A stretch of 34,337 nucleotides of DNA, taken from JAAYCB01 sp012744395 (lineage in GTDB: Bacteria > Planctomycetota > Planctomycetia > Pirellulales > Thermoguttaceae). Within the stretch, counting starts at the first letter, position 1, and each line of letters opens with the position of its first letter. This document shows, one piece after another, positions 22,656 through 31,277 of this stretch. A program made the position numbers and the translations under genes. A model generated the notes under the pieces. It had not been told where the DNA came from. It did no database searches and saw only the letters and a program-made list of their open reading frames with translations. Location of the stretch: the NCBI GenBank assembly GCA_028703175.1, contig JAQVNJ010000061.1:1-34337 (forward strand), read 5' to 3'.

Positions 22656-22682
22656 GATTCGTTTTGCCTGTTGCGCGGGTTG

Positions 22683-23843
22683 TCAGAAATAGGGCCCGGC
22701 CTCGGGCGGGCGGATGTCGGTCAGGTCGCCCCGGTAGTGCCGCAGGGGTCGCGGCTGGTAGGGGTGGTCGGCAAAGGCTTCCTCCTTGAGCTCCAGGCCC
22801 AGGCCGGGGCGATCGGGAATCTCGAAGCAGCCGTCCTTGAAGACCAGGCTCTCGGTCGTGAGGTCCTTCCGCCAGGGGATGTCGGTGGCCATCGTCTCCA
22901 GCAGATAGAAGTTCGGCGTGCAGGCCGCCAACTGGAGCGTTGCCGCGTTGGCGACGGGGCCGCTCGGGTTGTGCGGCGCGAACGGCAAGTGATAGGCCTC
23001 GGCCATGGCGGCGATCTTCTTGCACTCGCCCAGCCCGCCGGCGTGCGACACGTCGGGCTGGATCACGTCGGCGGCGCGCTTCTCGAACAGCTCGCGAAAC
23101 TGGCAGCGGTGGTAGAGCCGCTCGCCGGCGGCGATGCGGATCGGCGATTTCGCCCGGACTTCGGCCAGCGCGTCGAGGTTGTCGGGCGGCACCGGCTCCT
23201 CGAACAGCAGCGGCCGGAATGGCGCCAGTTCGCGGGCGATCGTCAGGGCCGCCGGCACGTTGAACCGCCCGTGCCCCTCGATCAGCAGCTCGACCGCATT
23301 GCCGACCGCGTCGCGGACCGCGCCGACGACCGCCAGGGCGCCGTCCAGCGCACGGGTCGAAATATTCATGTACGCCTTGCCGAACGGGTCCCACTTGAGC
23401 GCCTGGAAGCCGCGCGCGGCGGCCGCCCGGGCACTCGCGGCAAACGCTTCGGGAGTCGTCGCGCCGGCAAACCAGGCGTTGGCATAGGCCTGGACGCGGT
23501 CGTTGCACTTGCCGCCCAGCAGGCGGTGCACGGGGACGCCGAGCTGCTTGGCCGAAATGTCCCAGAGAGCCATCTCCACGCCGCTCAGGGCGGACATCAG
23601 CACCGGCCCGGTCCGCCAATACGAATCGCGGTAGAGGATGTGGAAATGCCGCTCGATCCGGCGGGGGTCCTTGCCCACGAGGTAGTCTTGCAGCTCGAGC
23701 ACGGCGGCTTCGACGGCCTTCTCCTTCATTTCCAGCGTCGCCTCGCCGACGCCGGAAACGCCCTCGTCGGTGCTGATCTTCAGAAACACCCAGTTCGTCC
23801 GATAGCAATGCACCACGTAGGTTTTCAGGCCGGTAATTTTCAT
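22683..23843 (-). CDS. Enolase-superfamily sugar-acid dehydratase, galactonate dehydratase-like
   Basis: A 386-residue enzyme of the mandelate racemase/muconate lactonizing group. Metal ligands are Glu189, Glu215 and Glu241 (in LIEGHG, FEEP and AGERL), with His191 and His291 (APHNPSGP) as the acid/base pair and Asp264 next to the latter. As I recall the E. coli D-galactonate dehydratase (DgoD) site, every one of these residues is displaced by +6 from it, with the first ligand Asp replaced by Glu. That supports dehydration of a galactonate-type acid to its 2-keto-3-deoxy form, although other sugar acids are possible. It is coupled to an SDR gene, which could make the acid from the sugar. No sugar kinase or aldolase is in this window. 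Confidence 0.85.
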   Translation of the reverse strand: MKITGLKTYVVHCYRTNWVFLKISTDEGVSGVGEATLEMKEKAVEAAVLELQDYLVGKDPRRIERHFHILYRDSYWRTGPVLMSALSGVEMALWDISAKQLGVPVHRLLGGKCNDRVQAYANAWFAGATTPEAFAASARAAAARGFQALKWDPFGKAYMNISTRALDGALAVVGAVRDAVGNAVELLIEGHGRFNVPAALTIARELAPFRPLLFEEPVPPDNLDALAEVRAKSPIRIAAGERLYHRCQFRELFEKRAADVIQPDVSHAGGLGECKKIAAMAEAYHLPFAPHNPSGPVANAATLQLAACTPNFYLLETMATDIPWRKDLTTESLVFKDGCFEIPDRPGLGLELKEEAFADHPYQPRPLRHYRGDLTDIRPPEAGPYF

Positions 23844-23916
23844 GGCGGTTGCGGGCCTTGCGTCCGACGGTCTGGTTCCACTGCTTCAGCAATCGCGCGG
23901 CGAGGATGCCGCCCCC

Positions 23917-24873
23917 TCATTCGTTCGCAACGAACCGCAGCCCGGACTTCTCGTCGGGAACCGCCAGCCTGGCATTGCCGGTGCAGCCCTTGTCTTTCTC
24001 GCAACGCCCACCAGCCACGAGGAAGCGGCCATCCGCAAGGCCCACGATCCCCAGCGAGCAGCCGAACTCGTATCTGCCCAGCAGGCGGAACTGCTCGTCG
24101 GTGACGAGCAGCACCTGCGGCGTGCCATAGCAGCCGAACCACCAGCGGCCGAGCGCAAACGTCGCGGTCTGGATGCCCAGCAGGGTGTGGCCGCTGTTGA
24201 CGATGTGCTTCTTGATGAAGCGGAATTCCGCGTCGTATTCGTAGACGTAGTTCTCCTCAACGCCCGCGGGCAGGCCGCCGACCACGAAGAACCGGCCGCC
24301 CTGGAAGCCGATTCCACCCGCCCCGTGGAAGACCTCCGGCACGGGGTGCTTCGCCGCGAGGGAAAGGTCGCCGGCGTGGTAGACGTAGACCCACGAATCC
24401 GCCTTGCCTTGCGGATCGTTGAACTTGCCCAGGTTGACGGCAACGTACAGCTTGCCGCCCTGGAAACAGGGATCGCCGTGATGGTTGGCGACGGGTATCT
24501 TCTTCAACAGCTTGCCGTCGATGCCGGTCTTCACGAGCATCGTCGTGAAGCTCCAATAGATCGCCTCCTCATCGACGCAGATGCCTTGCAGGTGGTGCGG
24601 GCAGGCGCCTTCACAGGCGACAGCGCGGAATCCGGCGGATGGGGGCTGGGGCGGTTTCTCGCGGCCGCTCCGCGGCGTTTCTTCATCCCGGGACGCGGTC
24701 CGAGGCTGATGACTCTCCGGGACGACCCACACCCGTCCGATCGCCTCCTCGAGCATGCGGCAAGCCAACGGCGCCTCGGTGATCTTGCCGTGCGGCCCCC
24801 AGGCCATGGCGGAAGGCAACGGCAGAATCGAGGTCAAGGCCAGCAGCCAGAAACGACAGAGCCGCCTGTTCAT
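23917..24873 (-). CDS. Exported beta-propeller protein with an unusual N-terminus
   Basis: A 318-residue protein with a signal peptide (residues 1-24). The segment just behind it (AWGPHGKITEA) looks like the start of a different exported family whose members begin with a WGPHG motif. A Pro/Arg-rich stretch of about 40 residues follows. From about residue 88 the sequence repeats beta-blades of a propeller type (ICVDEEAIYWSFT, then KLYVAVNL, GGRFFVVGG and RWWFGCYG). It may bind a glycan or protein in the periplasm; no enzymatic motif is seen. The ATG at 24873 follows AAGGAAA by about eight bases. The join of N-terminus and propeller may be a recent in-frame fusion. Confidence 0.7.
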   Translation of the reverse strand: MNRRLCRFWLLALTSILPLPSAMAWGPHGKITEAPLACRMLEEAIGRVWVVPESHQPRTASRDEETPRSGREKPPQPPSAGFRAVACEGACPHHLQGICVDEEAIYWSFTTMLVKTGIDGKLLKKIPVANHHGDPCFQGGKLYVAVNLGKFNDPQGKADSWVYVYHAGDLSLAAKHPVPEVFHGAGGIGFQGGRFFVVGGLPAGVEENYVYEYDAEFRFIKKHIVNSGHTLLGIQTATFALGRWWFGCYGTPQVLLVTDEQFRLLGRYEFGCSLGIVGLADGRFLVAGGRCEKDKGCTGNARLAVPDEKSGLRFVANE

Positions 24874-24900
24874 CGCGATTTCCTTTCCAACGTGTCCCGT

Positions 24901-27855
24901 CTAGTGATCGAGCAGAATCCAGTCGCCGGCCGCGCAGGTCACCCGCAGCCGCAGGGTCCCGCCGCCGGCCTCCTGCGACAGCACCTTGCCCGCGATCGCC
25001 CTGATCTGGCGGTATGCGGGCGGGTCGGCCAATTCGAGCGTAACGGTCTGCTCGCACCCCGTCCAGTTCGACAGCGCGAGGAGGTCCGCCTCGGGCGCCT
25101 GGATCCAATTCGCCTCGACGCGGTAGTTGTCCGTGGCCAATCGCGGGCGCACGCCGCCTTCCTCCAGAACCTTCCGCATCCACTGGCGATGCGCCGCCTG
25201 GAAGTCGAGCGTCGAATGGTCGGCGCCGGCGGGCCGCTCGGAGGTTGCGATGTAGCTGATCGCCGGGAAGAACCCGGCGGCGATGACCTTGCCGCGGCCG
25301 GCCGGCGCGATCTGCCAATAGGGCTTCTGCGCAGCGCAGAACAGCGGGATTTCCTCGAAGCGGTCCAATTCCGGGAGGCGGCGCATCTCGTATTCCGACC
25401 GGCCCGGATCGTTCTTGTCGTCGAGCGGCTCGCGGCGGAGGTTCAGCGCTTCGTCGAGACCGAGCGGTTCGTCGAACTCGTCCCTGGCCAGCGCCCCGGC
25501 GCCGAGGTACAAGACGCCGCCGCCGCGGACCCATTCCACCAGGCGCGGCAGGGCCGACCGTTTCAGGTTCGCGTCCGTGGCGAAGAGCATTTTGTACTCG
25601 GGCAGCACCGTCGCCAGATCGTCCTCGCAGAGGACGTCGCAACGGGCGTTGCAGTGCCGCAGGAGCAGATTGAGCCATGCCCGCTCCTTGCCGAAGACGT
25701 TGTCGCGCGTCGCCCGCCAGATATCGCCGGTGACGCTCAGCAACTGGGCCACGTCGCCAGCAGCGGTCTTGCCGGCCATGACGTGCGCCTCCACCGCGCC
25801 GGTGGGGAACGTGATTCGCTTGATCGCCTCGTAGACCTCCGGGCGGTGGCTGTTGGCGTCGCTGGTGATCGAGTAGTAGGGGCCGTAATTGAAGAAGCTC
25901 ACCGCCTTGACGCCGTGCCCGAATTCGAGGAAGCCGCGGGCCTGGATTTCCCAGCCTGGCCGGGCGAGCACGTTGTAGATGCCGAAGTCCAAGCCGGGCC
26001 GGCGGCAGGCGGAGCGCATCACGTCGATGTAATAGCCGTTGACCTGCCTGGTCCGCGCCCAGCCGCCCCAGTCCTCGTTCCACCCGAACAGGAGCGCGCC
26101 GCTGGCGTAGATTTCGTACCAGTCCACGCAGCGCGAGACGAGGTTGCCGGAGATCAGCTCGCAGGCGAAATTGGACGTCGTGGGGATGCCGGGCAGGTGC
26201 TGTTGCGCGCTTTGCGTGCCGGCGCGGTGCATCTCCGTCATCAGGTGATTCAGATAGCGCCGGGTATAGTAATACGACGCCTTCTCGCCGGGGCCGGCCC
26301 GCTCCGGATCGTTGTTGATCCGCAGCCGGGAGACCTCCGCGGCCGCCAGGCCGAGACTCTTCAGATAGGGGACAAAACCCTCCTGGCAGGCCGGGCAGCT
26401 CGCCACGTGGTCGAACGCGAACCCCGGCTCGTCCATCAGGTTGAGCATTGCCAGGCGGCCGCGGTCCGGGTGCTTGTCGGCAAACTCCTTCATGCTGGCG
26501 TCGATCCGCTCCCGGTCCGGCTGGCTCAGGCAGCCGGGCGACCTGGTCAGGTGGAAGAAGAAATTCGAGGCGCGCTGCTTGCCGCCGGCGATGCCGATCA
26601 GCCGGAGGGCCTCGCGCTCGTTGGCCACGGCCTGGCCGGTCGATCGCCGCTCGCTCAGCGACATGCCGGTGAAGAAGGGGAACTGCTGGGGAATTCCGCC
26701 GGGCACGCCGGGCGCCGCCCGGGCCATCTCCAGCGAGGCGGCGCTCCCGTCGGTCTCGGTGATCAGCCGGTAGTCGACCAGGTCGACGGCGAAGAGGAAC
26801 CCGTCGCCCGCCCCCTTGCGCTCGGCCCTCTTGATCAGCCCGGCCTCCGACGGCGTGCTGGAGAACGCGATTTCGAAACAGGCCTCGGGCTCCGGCGCGT
26901 GATACGAGCGCATCGCGTAGAGGCTGATCCGGTTCAACCCGCCGTAGGCCAGGTGGGGCGAAATTTCAACCCACGGGCTTTCTTCTCCGGCAGCCATGCG
27001 GACGCCGGGCTTGTCCTCCGCGCCCGTGCCGATGCCGAGGAACATTCCCTTCCGGTTGATGTTCGCGTGCGGGGTGTACCAGGGCGAAAACGGCCGCCGG
27101 CCCCAGAAATGGACGACGACCGGCTGCTTCTGTTCCGGCAGCATGCGAACCTTCACGTAGAAGGGCGCGGTGTCGGTGACCCGCGGCTCGTAGGCCAAAT
27201 CGCCGGTCAACACGAGCAGGTCGAGCGTTCGGGTGCAGCCGTGGACGGGGGCCAGGTGGATCTTCTCGATGGCGACCTGCAGCTCGCCGGCCGCCGCTTC
27301 GAATTCGACGAAGTCCCAGATCCAGCGGGCGAAGCCGCCTCCCCACCTCTTCGCGCCTTCGGGCGTCGAGCGGGGCGACGACGGCGTATTGTCGAAATCC
27401 TTGTTGGCGACCTGCCGGCCGCTCTGCGTTCCCGAGAGCAGGAATCCAGACTTGCTGCGATGATTGACCATGTCGAGGTAGCGAATCCAGATGCGGTACC
27501 TGCCCGGCGCGGGGATTCGCAGCGCCGCCGCGGCAGTGCCGGGCTTGTTGTTCTGCCCGCCGAGCATCTGGCCGACCGGCCGGCCGGCGTACCAGGCGTC
27601 GGGCGAGTGCTCGCGGACGGTCCAGCCTTCGCCGGAGAGCGTCATCGATTCGGCCTGGACGAGTTGGGCCTCTTCCGGCAGGGCCGCCGGCGCGGTGGAG
27701 ACCAGCAGCATCGTCAGGAGGAACAGCGCGGCGCCGAGGCAACCGCGGACCGGATGAGCAAGGACACCTCGTTCCGACGCGCTCGCTGCGAGCATCCGCC
27801 CGGTGGCCGATCCTGACCGCCGGCTGCCCGGGAGACTGTCATCGATGCCGTTCAT
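24901..27855 (-). CDS. Large exported protein, possible glycoside hydrolase of no assigned family
   Basis: A 984-residue protein. The N-terminus carries a hydrophobic segment at about 40-58 (AALFLLTMLLVSTAPAAL) and then a beta-rich jelly-roll-like region to about 350, suggesting carbohydrate binding. The centre (about 400-720) reads as a TIM barrel, with MDEPGFAF and GWNEDWGG segments holding candidate acidic residues, and resembles GH42-like clan A enzymes. A flavodoxin-like or beta-galactosidase trimerisation-type region (about 740-880, VRGGGVLYLGAGAL) and a beta-sandwich end follow. The catalytic pair is not certain. The start at 27855 is the longest; an ATG at 27795 would shorten the basic end. 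It overlaps nothing and lies 23 bases from the sialidase-like gene. Confidence 0.65.
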   Translation of the reverse strand: MNGIDDSLPGSRRSGSATGRMLAASASERGVLAHPVRGCLGAALFLLTMLLVSTAPAALPEEAQLVQAESMTLSGEGWTVREHSPDAWYAGRPVGQMLGGQNNKPGTAAAALRIPAPGRYRIWIRYLDMVNHRSKSGFLLSGTQSGRQVANKDFDNTPSSPRSTPEGAKRWGGGFARWIWDFVEFEAAAGELQVAIEKIHLAPVHGCTRTLDLLVLTGDLAYEPRVTDTAPFYVKVRMLPEQKQPVVVHFWGRRPFSPWYTPHANINRKGMFLGIGTGAEDKPGVRMAAGEESPWVEISPHLAYGGLNRISLYAMRSYHAPEPEACFEIAFSSTPSEAGLIKRAERKGAGDGFLFAVDLVDYRLITETDGSAASLEMARAAPGVPGGIPQQFPFFTGMSLSERRSTGQAVANEREALRLIGIAGGKQRASNFFFHLTRSPGCLSQPDRERIDASMKEFADKHPDRGRLAMLNLMDEPGFAFDHVASCPACQEGFVPYLKSLGLAAAEVSRLRINNDPERAGPGEKASYYYTRRYLNHLMTEMHRAGTQSAQQHLPGIPTTSNFACELISGNLVSRCVDWYEIYASGALLFGWNEDWGGWARTRQVNGYYIDVMRSACRRPGLDFGIYNVLARPGWEIQARGFLEFGHGVKAVSFFNYGPYYSITSDANSHRPEVYEAIKRITFPTGAVEAHVMAGKTAAGDVAQLLSVTGDIWRATRDNVFGKERAWLNLLLRHCNARCDVLCEDDLATVLPEYKMLFATDANLKRSALPRLVEWVRGGGVLYLGAGALARDEFDEPLGLDEALNLRREPLDDKNDPGRSEYEMRRLPELDRFEEIPLFCAAQKPYWQIAPAGRGKVIAAGFFPAISYIATSERPAGADHSTLDFQAAHRQWMRKVLEEGGVRPRLATDNYRVEANWIQAPEADLLALSNWTGCEQTVTLELADPPAYRQIRAIAGKVLSQEAGGGTLRLRVTCAAGDWILLDH

Positions 27856-27878
27856 TGTCTTGCCACTCCCCTCTCCAG

Positions 27879-29051
27879 TCAGCGCTCACGCTCTGCACCG
27901 AGCCGGGCATCGGTCTCTTCCAACCGGAAGCGCGTGCAGACGACGGAGTGCTTGCGGGCGTCGTTCCAGAGCTTGATGTAGGTGGTCGCGACGATCGTGC
28001 CGTCGGGCAGCGCCTCCACGCCCGGATAGCCGCAGTCGCCCCCCGCGAAGCTGTGCAGGAGCTTGATCCGGTACTGGCCCGGCCTGCCTTGCCGGATGTC
28101 GTCGTAGGTGCCGACCCAGGCCACGAAATGGCCCCTGGTGGGCGACTGGGGCGCCTGGTCGCGGAACGCAACCACGAGCCGCCCGTCTTTGGCGTACGCG
28201 CCGATGTGGCGGTCGCCGGTGAGCCCCCAGGGCGTATCGACCGGCGCGGTCCAGGTCGCGCCCTCGTCGCGGCTGAACATCATCAGGCTGTACCCCTTGT
28301 GCGTATTCTCCCGCATCAGGCAGCAGAGCTGGCCGCCGTCCGGCGAACGGAAGGCGAACGGCTCGCAGGGGTTCTTGCCGGCGACCCGGGCCACCACGCG
28401 CGGCTCGGACCAGCTGAGGCCGCCGTCCTTGGTGACCGTCTGCAAGACCTCCAGGGGGGCGCGGTCCGCGCCCTTGGGGCCGCGGTGATACATCCCCAGG
28501 TACGAGCCGTCCTTGAGTTGGACGATGCTGCTGAACGTCATCACGCAGTAAAACGGGTCGCCCAGGGGGGGCATCTCCCGCCAGGTCTGGCCGCCGTCCT
28601 CGCTCATTACCCGCGGCATGGGGCTCCCAAACCTTCCCAGCCACGCCGAGTAGACCCAGAGCCGCTCCTTCCCCTCCGGATCAACCAGGCGGTAGATGCT
28701 CGGGCAGTTCTCGTGCTTTTTGAAACCCGGCGGCAACCGGTCGTCCCATCGCGTCCATGTCCGGCCACCGTCCCGGCTGCGGGCCATCGGCCCCGCCTTG
28801 CCGCCGTGGTTGATGCACCAGACGGCGAAAATCGTCGTTCCGTCGGGCATCAGGACGGTGGTCGGGTGGCCTTGATAGACCTCCGGGGTGCCCTCGGCAA
28901 TCACCACCTGGCGGGCCGTTTCGCCGGACAGATCGACCACCGGCAGCTTCGCCTCCTCGCTCCACCGGGCCTTCAGATCGCCGGACTGCTCCGCGGCGCC
29001 GCTGATCCCGGCGGCCCACAGGACCATCACCACGCATGGAAACGTCCTCAT
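27879..29051 (-). CDS. Exported sialidase-family (BNR/Asp-box) protein
   Basis: A 390-residue secreted protein with a signal peptide at 1-19. It carries four Asp-box motifs (S/TxDxGxTW type) at residues 92-99, 150-157, 207-214 and 260-267, marking a six-bladed propeller as in sialidases of family GH33 and related proteins. Proteins of this kind in planctomycetes are often annotated exo-alpha-sialidase, but many have other substrates. The catalytic Arg triad and Tyr/Glu pair were not mapped, so activity on sialic acid is not claimed. The ATG at 29051 follows an AAAGGGG site. It sits in the middle of the glycan gene run. Confidence 0.78.
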   Translation of the reverse strand: MRTFPCVVMVLWAAGISGAAEQSGDLKARWSEEAKLPVVDLSGETARQVVIAEGTPEVYQGHPTTVLMPDGTTIFAVWCINHGGKAGPMARSRDGGRTWTRWDDRLPPGFKKHENCPSIYRLVDPEGKERLWVYSAWLGRFGSPMPRVMSEDGGQTWREMPPLGDPFYCVMTFSSIVQLKDGSYLGMYHRGPKGADRAPLEVLQTVTKDGGLSWSEPRVVARVAGKNPCEPFAFRSPDGGQLCCLMRENTHKGYSLMMFSRDEGATWTAPVDTPWGLTGDRHIGAYAKDGRLVVAFRDQAPQSPTRGHFVAWVGTYDDIRQGRPGQYRIKLLHSFAGGDCGYPGVEALPDGTIVATTYIKLWNDARKHSVVCTRFRLEETDARLGAERER

Positions 29052-29087
29052 TTGATCCCCTTTCCTGGAACGGTCGCTCCGCGGCGT

Positions 29088-31256
29088 TCATTCCGACGGC
29101 GAACCGTCGCCGGTTGCGATCTTGACGATCCGGATATCGCCGGGCCCCACCTGGAGCGTGAACGCATTCTTGTCCCCGTCGAGGGCAAGCGGCCGATCCG
29201 CCCGCAACTCGCGGAGACCGGTCGCCCGCAGCCGGCGCAGGTCAACCGTCACCGTGGCCGTCTCGGCTGCATCCAGCGCTTCCGGCGTCGTCGTGAACTT
29301 CGTCACCCCCTTGTTATTGATCAGGTACACCCACCAGCCGTCGGGCACCTTGTTCAAGCCGTACTGGATGTCGCCGTGGACGGCGATCGGCAACGCCTCG
29401 CTGACGATCTGCCGCATCAGCATCTCGACGAGCGGCATCCTGGCATTCGCCCCGACAAGGTTTGCGGGCTGGCGGGGGACCAGGCAATCGACGGTCGTCA
29501 ATCCGACCCTGCCTTGGCCGAAGCGGTTCACGCAGGCCAGGACGCCGCCCTTGCCATCGGTCCAGATCGGTTCGGCGCCGCGGAGTTCGATCGGCTCGTA
29601 GTCGTAGGGTTCGGCCAGGTCCGCGCTGCCGCCCGAGGCGGACGCCACGCGGCCCGCGACGGCGGCGGACCCGCCGGTCCGCTTCACGCCGAGGAATTCC
29701 TCCGGCAGGCGGTCGCCGGCTTGTTGGATGTTGACCACCAGCGAGCCTCCCTGCCGCACGTACTGGATGAGCCGCTCGGCGAGCGGGGGATCGAGGTCGA
29801 TTCCGCCGAGCAGGATCGCGACTTTGTAGTCCCGCAGCCTGTCGAGGGCGATCGGGCCGCTGGGCGGGTTGGGCACAAGCACGTCGTAGCCGTCGCCGAA
29901 CGGGCCGTTGGCAAGGCATCCCTCCTTGCCGTTGCGGACGTCCTGGGAAAACGGCGCGATCGTGTAGAGGAAGGCGTCGATCATCATGTCGGGCCGCCGC
30001 GGCGGGAAATGCGACCAGGGGTTGCCGCCCCAATGCGGCATGCCCTGGTCGAACGGCAGCAGGAGGGCCACCGGCGCGTAGCTCACGCCGCGGTCCGGGT
30101 TCCGCTCGGTGAAATCGTACCATTCTCTCATCGCCTCGCCGTGCGGCGACAGGACCCACTCTTCCGGATTCCCGTCCTTGCGCTGGCAGAAGACGCGCGG
30201 CCAGTCCTCGTGGGCCACGATGCTGGCGCCCGACAGGTAGGCCAGATACATGTCGCGGCGGTTGAGCGAGACCGACATCCCGTAGCCCGGCCCGGAGTGC
30301 TCTTCGCTCCCCGGGGTGTCCGACCTGGTTCGGGTCAGATAGTTGGGCTCGTTGTTGACGGAGCGGGCGCCGCTCTGATCGTAGCCGTTGTAGTATTTGG
30401 CGATGTACCATTCCCACGGCTTGCGATACTGCCGGGCCGCGCCGCGGACATGGAACAGCGAGACCTGGTGCCGATACGGTCCGGTGTTGGTCGTTTCGGA
30501 AATCACCATCCCGGCGCCCCACTCCAGGGCATAGTGGTCGAAGCACCAGCCGGCGCGGAGAAACAGCATCTTGTCGGGATCGTCGAAGAAATACTTCCGC
30601 AGCGCGGCATGGCACTCGCGGAGCCCCGCGACGGCGCCCTGCCGGCTGGCGCGGGCCCGCGCCAGGATTTCCTGCATCCGCTCGATGGCCGCCTCGGAGC
30701 AGCCGTGCTTGCGGGCCCAGTCGGCCGCACCGGCCGGGCTGGTCAGCGGGGTGATGTACTCGTTGTCCCATTCCACGCCGGTCCAGAAGCCCAGAAAGTT
30801 GGGATGCTCCCGCTTCCACTGCTCGTAGACCGTGTTGTCAATCCGGAACGGGTCCATGCATCGGAACGGCGGGCGTCCCGCGGACATCGATACGACAAAC
30901 GGCACGCGCGGATCGGGTTGCAGCTTGAGCAGCCCCGCGCCGTTGATCTCCAGGCGATCGCCGCCGGCGGCGCGGAGGTCCGCCAGGTGGTAGCGCTTGG
31001 CGGCATCGCGGACCATCGGTTCGTTCTGGATGTGTTTCTCCGCCGCCTTTGCCGCCACGGGGGGCAACATGTTCCAGAACTGTCGCCCGAGAATCCGCGG
31101 AGGCTTCAGATCGGGATTCACCCGGTGGTCGTCGCGGGCGACGATTTTCAGAGTCCCCGCCGGCGCGTCCGCCTCGCCGGCCACCGCCATCGAGGAGATG
31201 CCCGAGAACAAGACCCCCGCGGAGAAGACGTGCCGATAAATCGCGGAGAGAGTCAT
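29088..31256 (-). CDS. Large exported protein of unknown function, glycosidase-like
   Basis: A 722-residue protein with a signal peptide (residues 1-27). I cannot name a family. A long alpha/beta region (about 100-450) has segments such as FWTGVEWDNEY and EWGAGMVISETTN that resemble barrel strands ending in acidic residues. After it comes a Rossmann-like or flavodoxin-like part (about 470-640, VAILLGGIDLDPPLAERL) like the beta-galactosidase trimerisation domain. The C-terminus is a beta sandwich. It has the same three-part plan as the 984-residue protein downstream, though I see no close identity. A ribosome site (AGGAAAGGA) precedes the ATG at 31256. A glycan-directed hydrolase is an inference from context. 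Confidence 0.65.
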   Translation of the reverse strand: MTLSAIYRHVFSAGVLFSGISSMAVAGEADAPAGTLKIVARDDHRVNPDLKPPRILGRQFWNMLPPVAAKAAEKHIQNEPMVRDAAKRYHLADLRAAGGDRLEINGAGLLKLQPDPRVPFVVSMSAGRPPFRCMDPFRIDNTVYEQWKREHPNFLGFWTGVEWDNEYITPLTSPAGAADWARKHGCSEAAIERMQEILARARASRQGAVAGLRECHAALRKYFFDDPDKMLFLRAGWCFDHYALEWGAGMVISETTNTGPYRHQVSLFHVRGAARQYRKPWEWYIAKYYNGYDQSGARSVNNEPNYLTRTRSDTPGSEEHSGPGYGMSVSLNRRDMYLAYLSGASIVAHEDWPRVFCQRKDGNPEEWVLSPHGEAMREWYDFTERNPDRGVSYAPVALLLPFDQGMPHWGGNPWSHFPPRRPDMMIDAFLYTIAPFSQDVRNGKEGCLANGPFGDGYDVLVPNPPSGPIALDRLRDYKVAILLGGIDLDPPLAERLIQYVRQGGSLVVNIQQAGDRLPEEFLGVKRTGGSAAVAGRVASASGGSADLAEPYDYEPIELRGAEPIWTDGKGGVLACVNRFGQGRVGLTTVDCLVPRQPANLVGANARMPLVEMLMRQIVSEALPIAVHGDIQYGLNKVPDGWWVYLINNKGVTKFTTTPEALDAAETATVTVDLRRLRATGLRELRADRPLALDGDKNAFTLQVGPGDIRIVKIATGDGSPSE

Positions 31257-31277
31257 CCTGGTCCTTTCCTAGGTCTG

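Noticed and set aside
19637..24104. Plus-strand open frames opposite the GH50-like, SDR and enolase-superfamily genes
   Set aside because: The minus-strand proteins have intact active-site motifs; the plus-strand translations have none.
23842..27816. Long plus-strand open frame (about 1320 codons)
   Set aside because: Antisense to the beta-propeller and 984-residue genes; no recognisable domain and no ribosome site.
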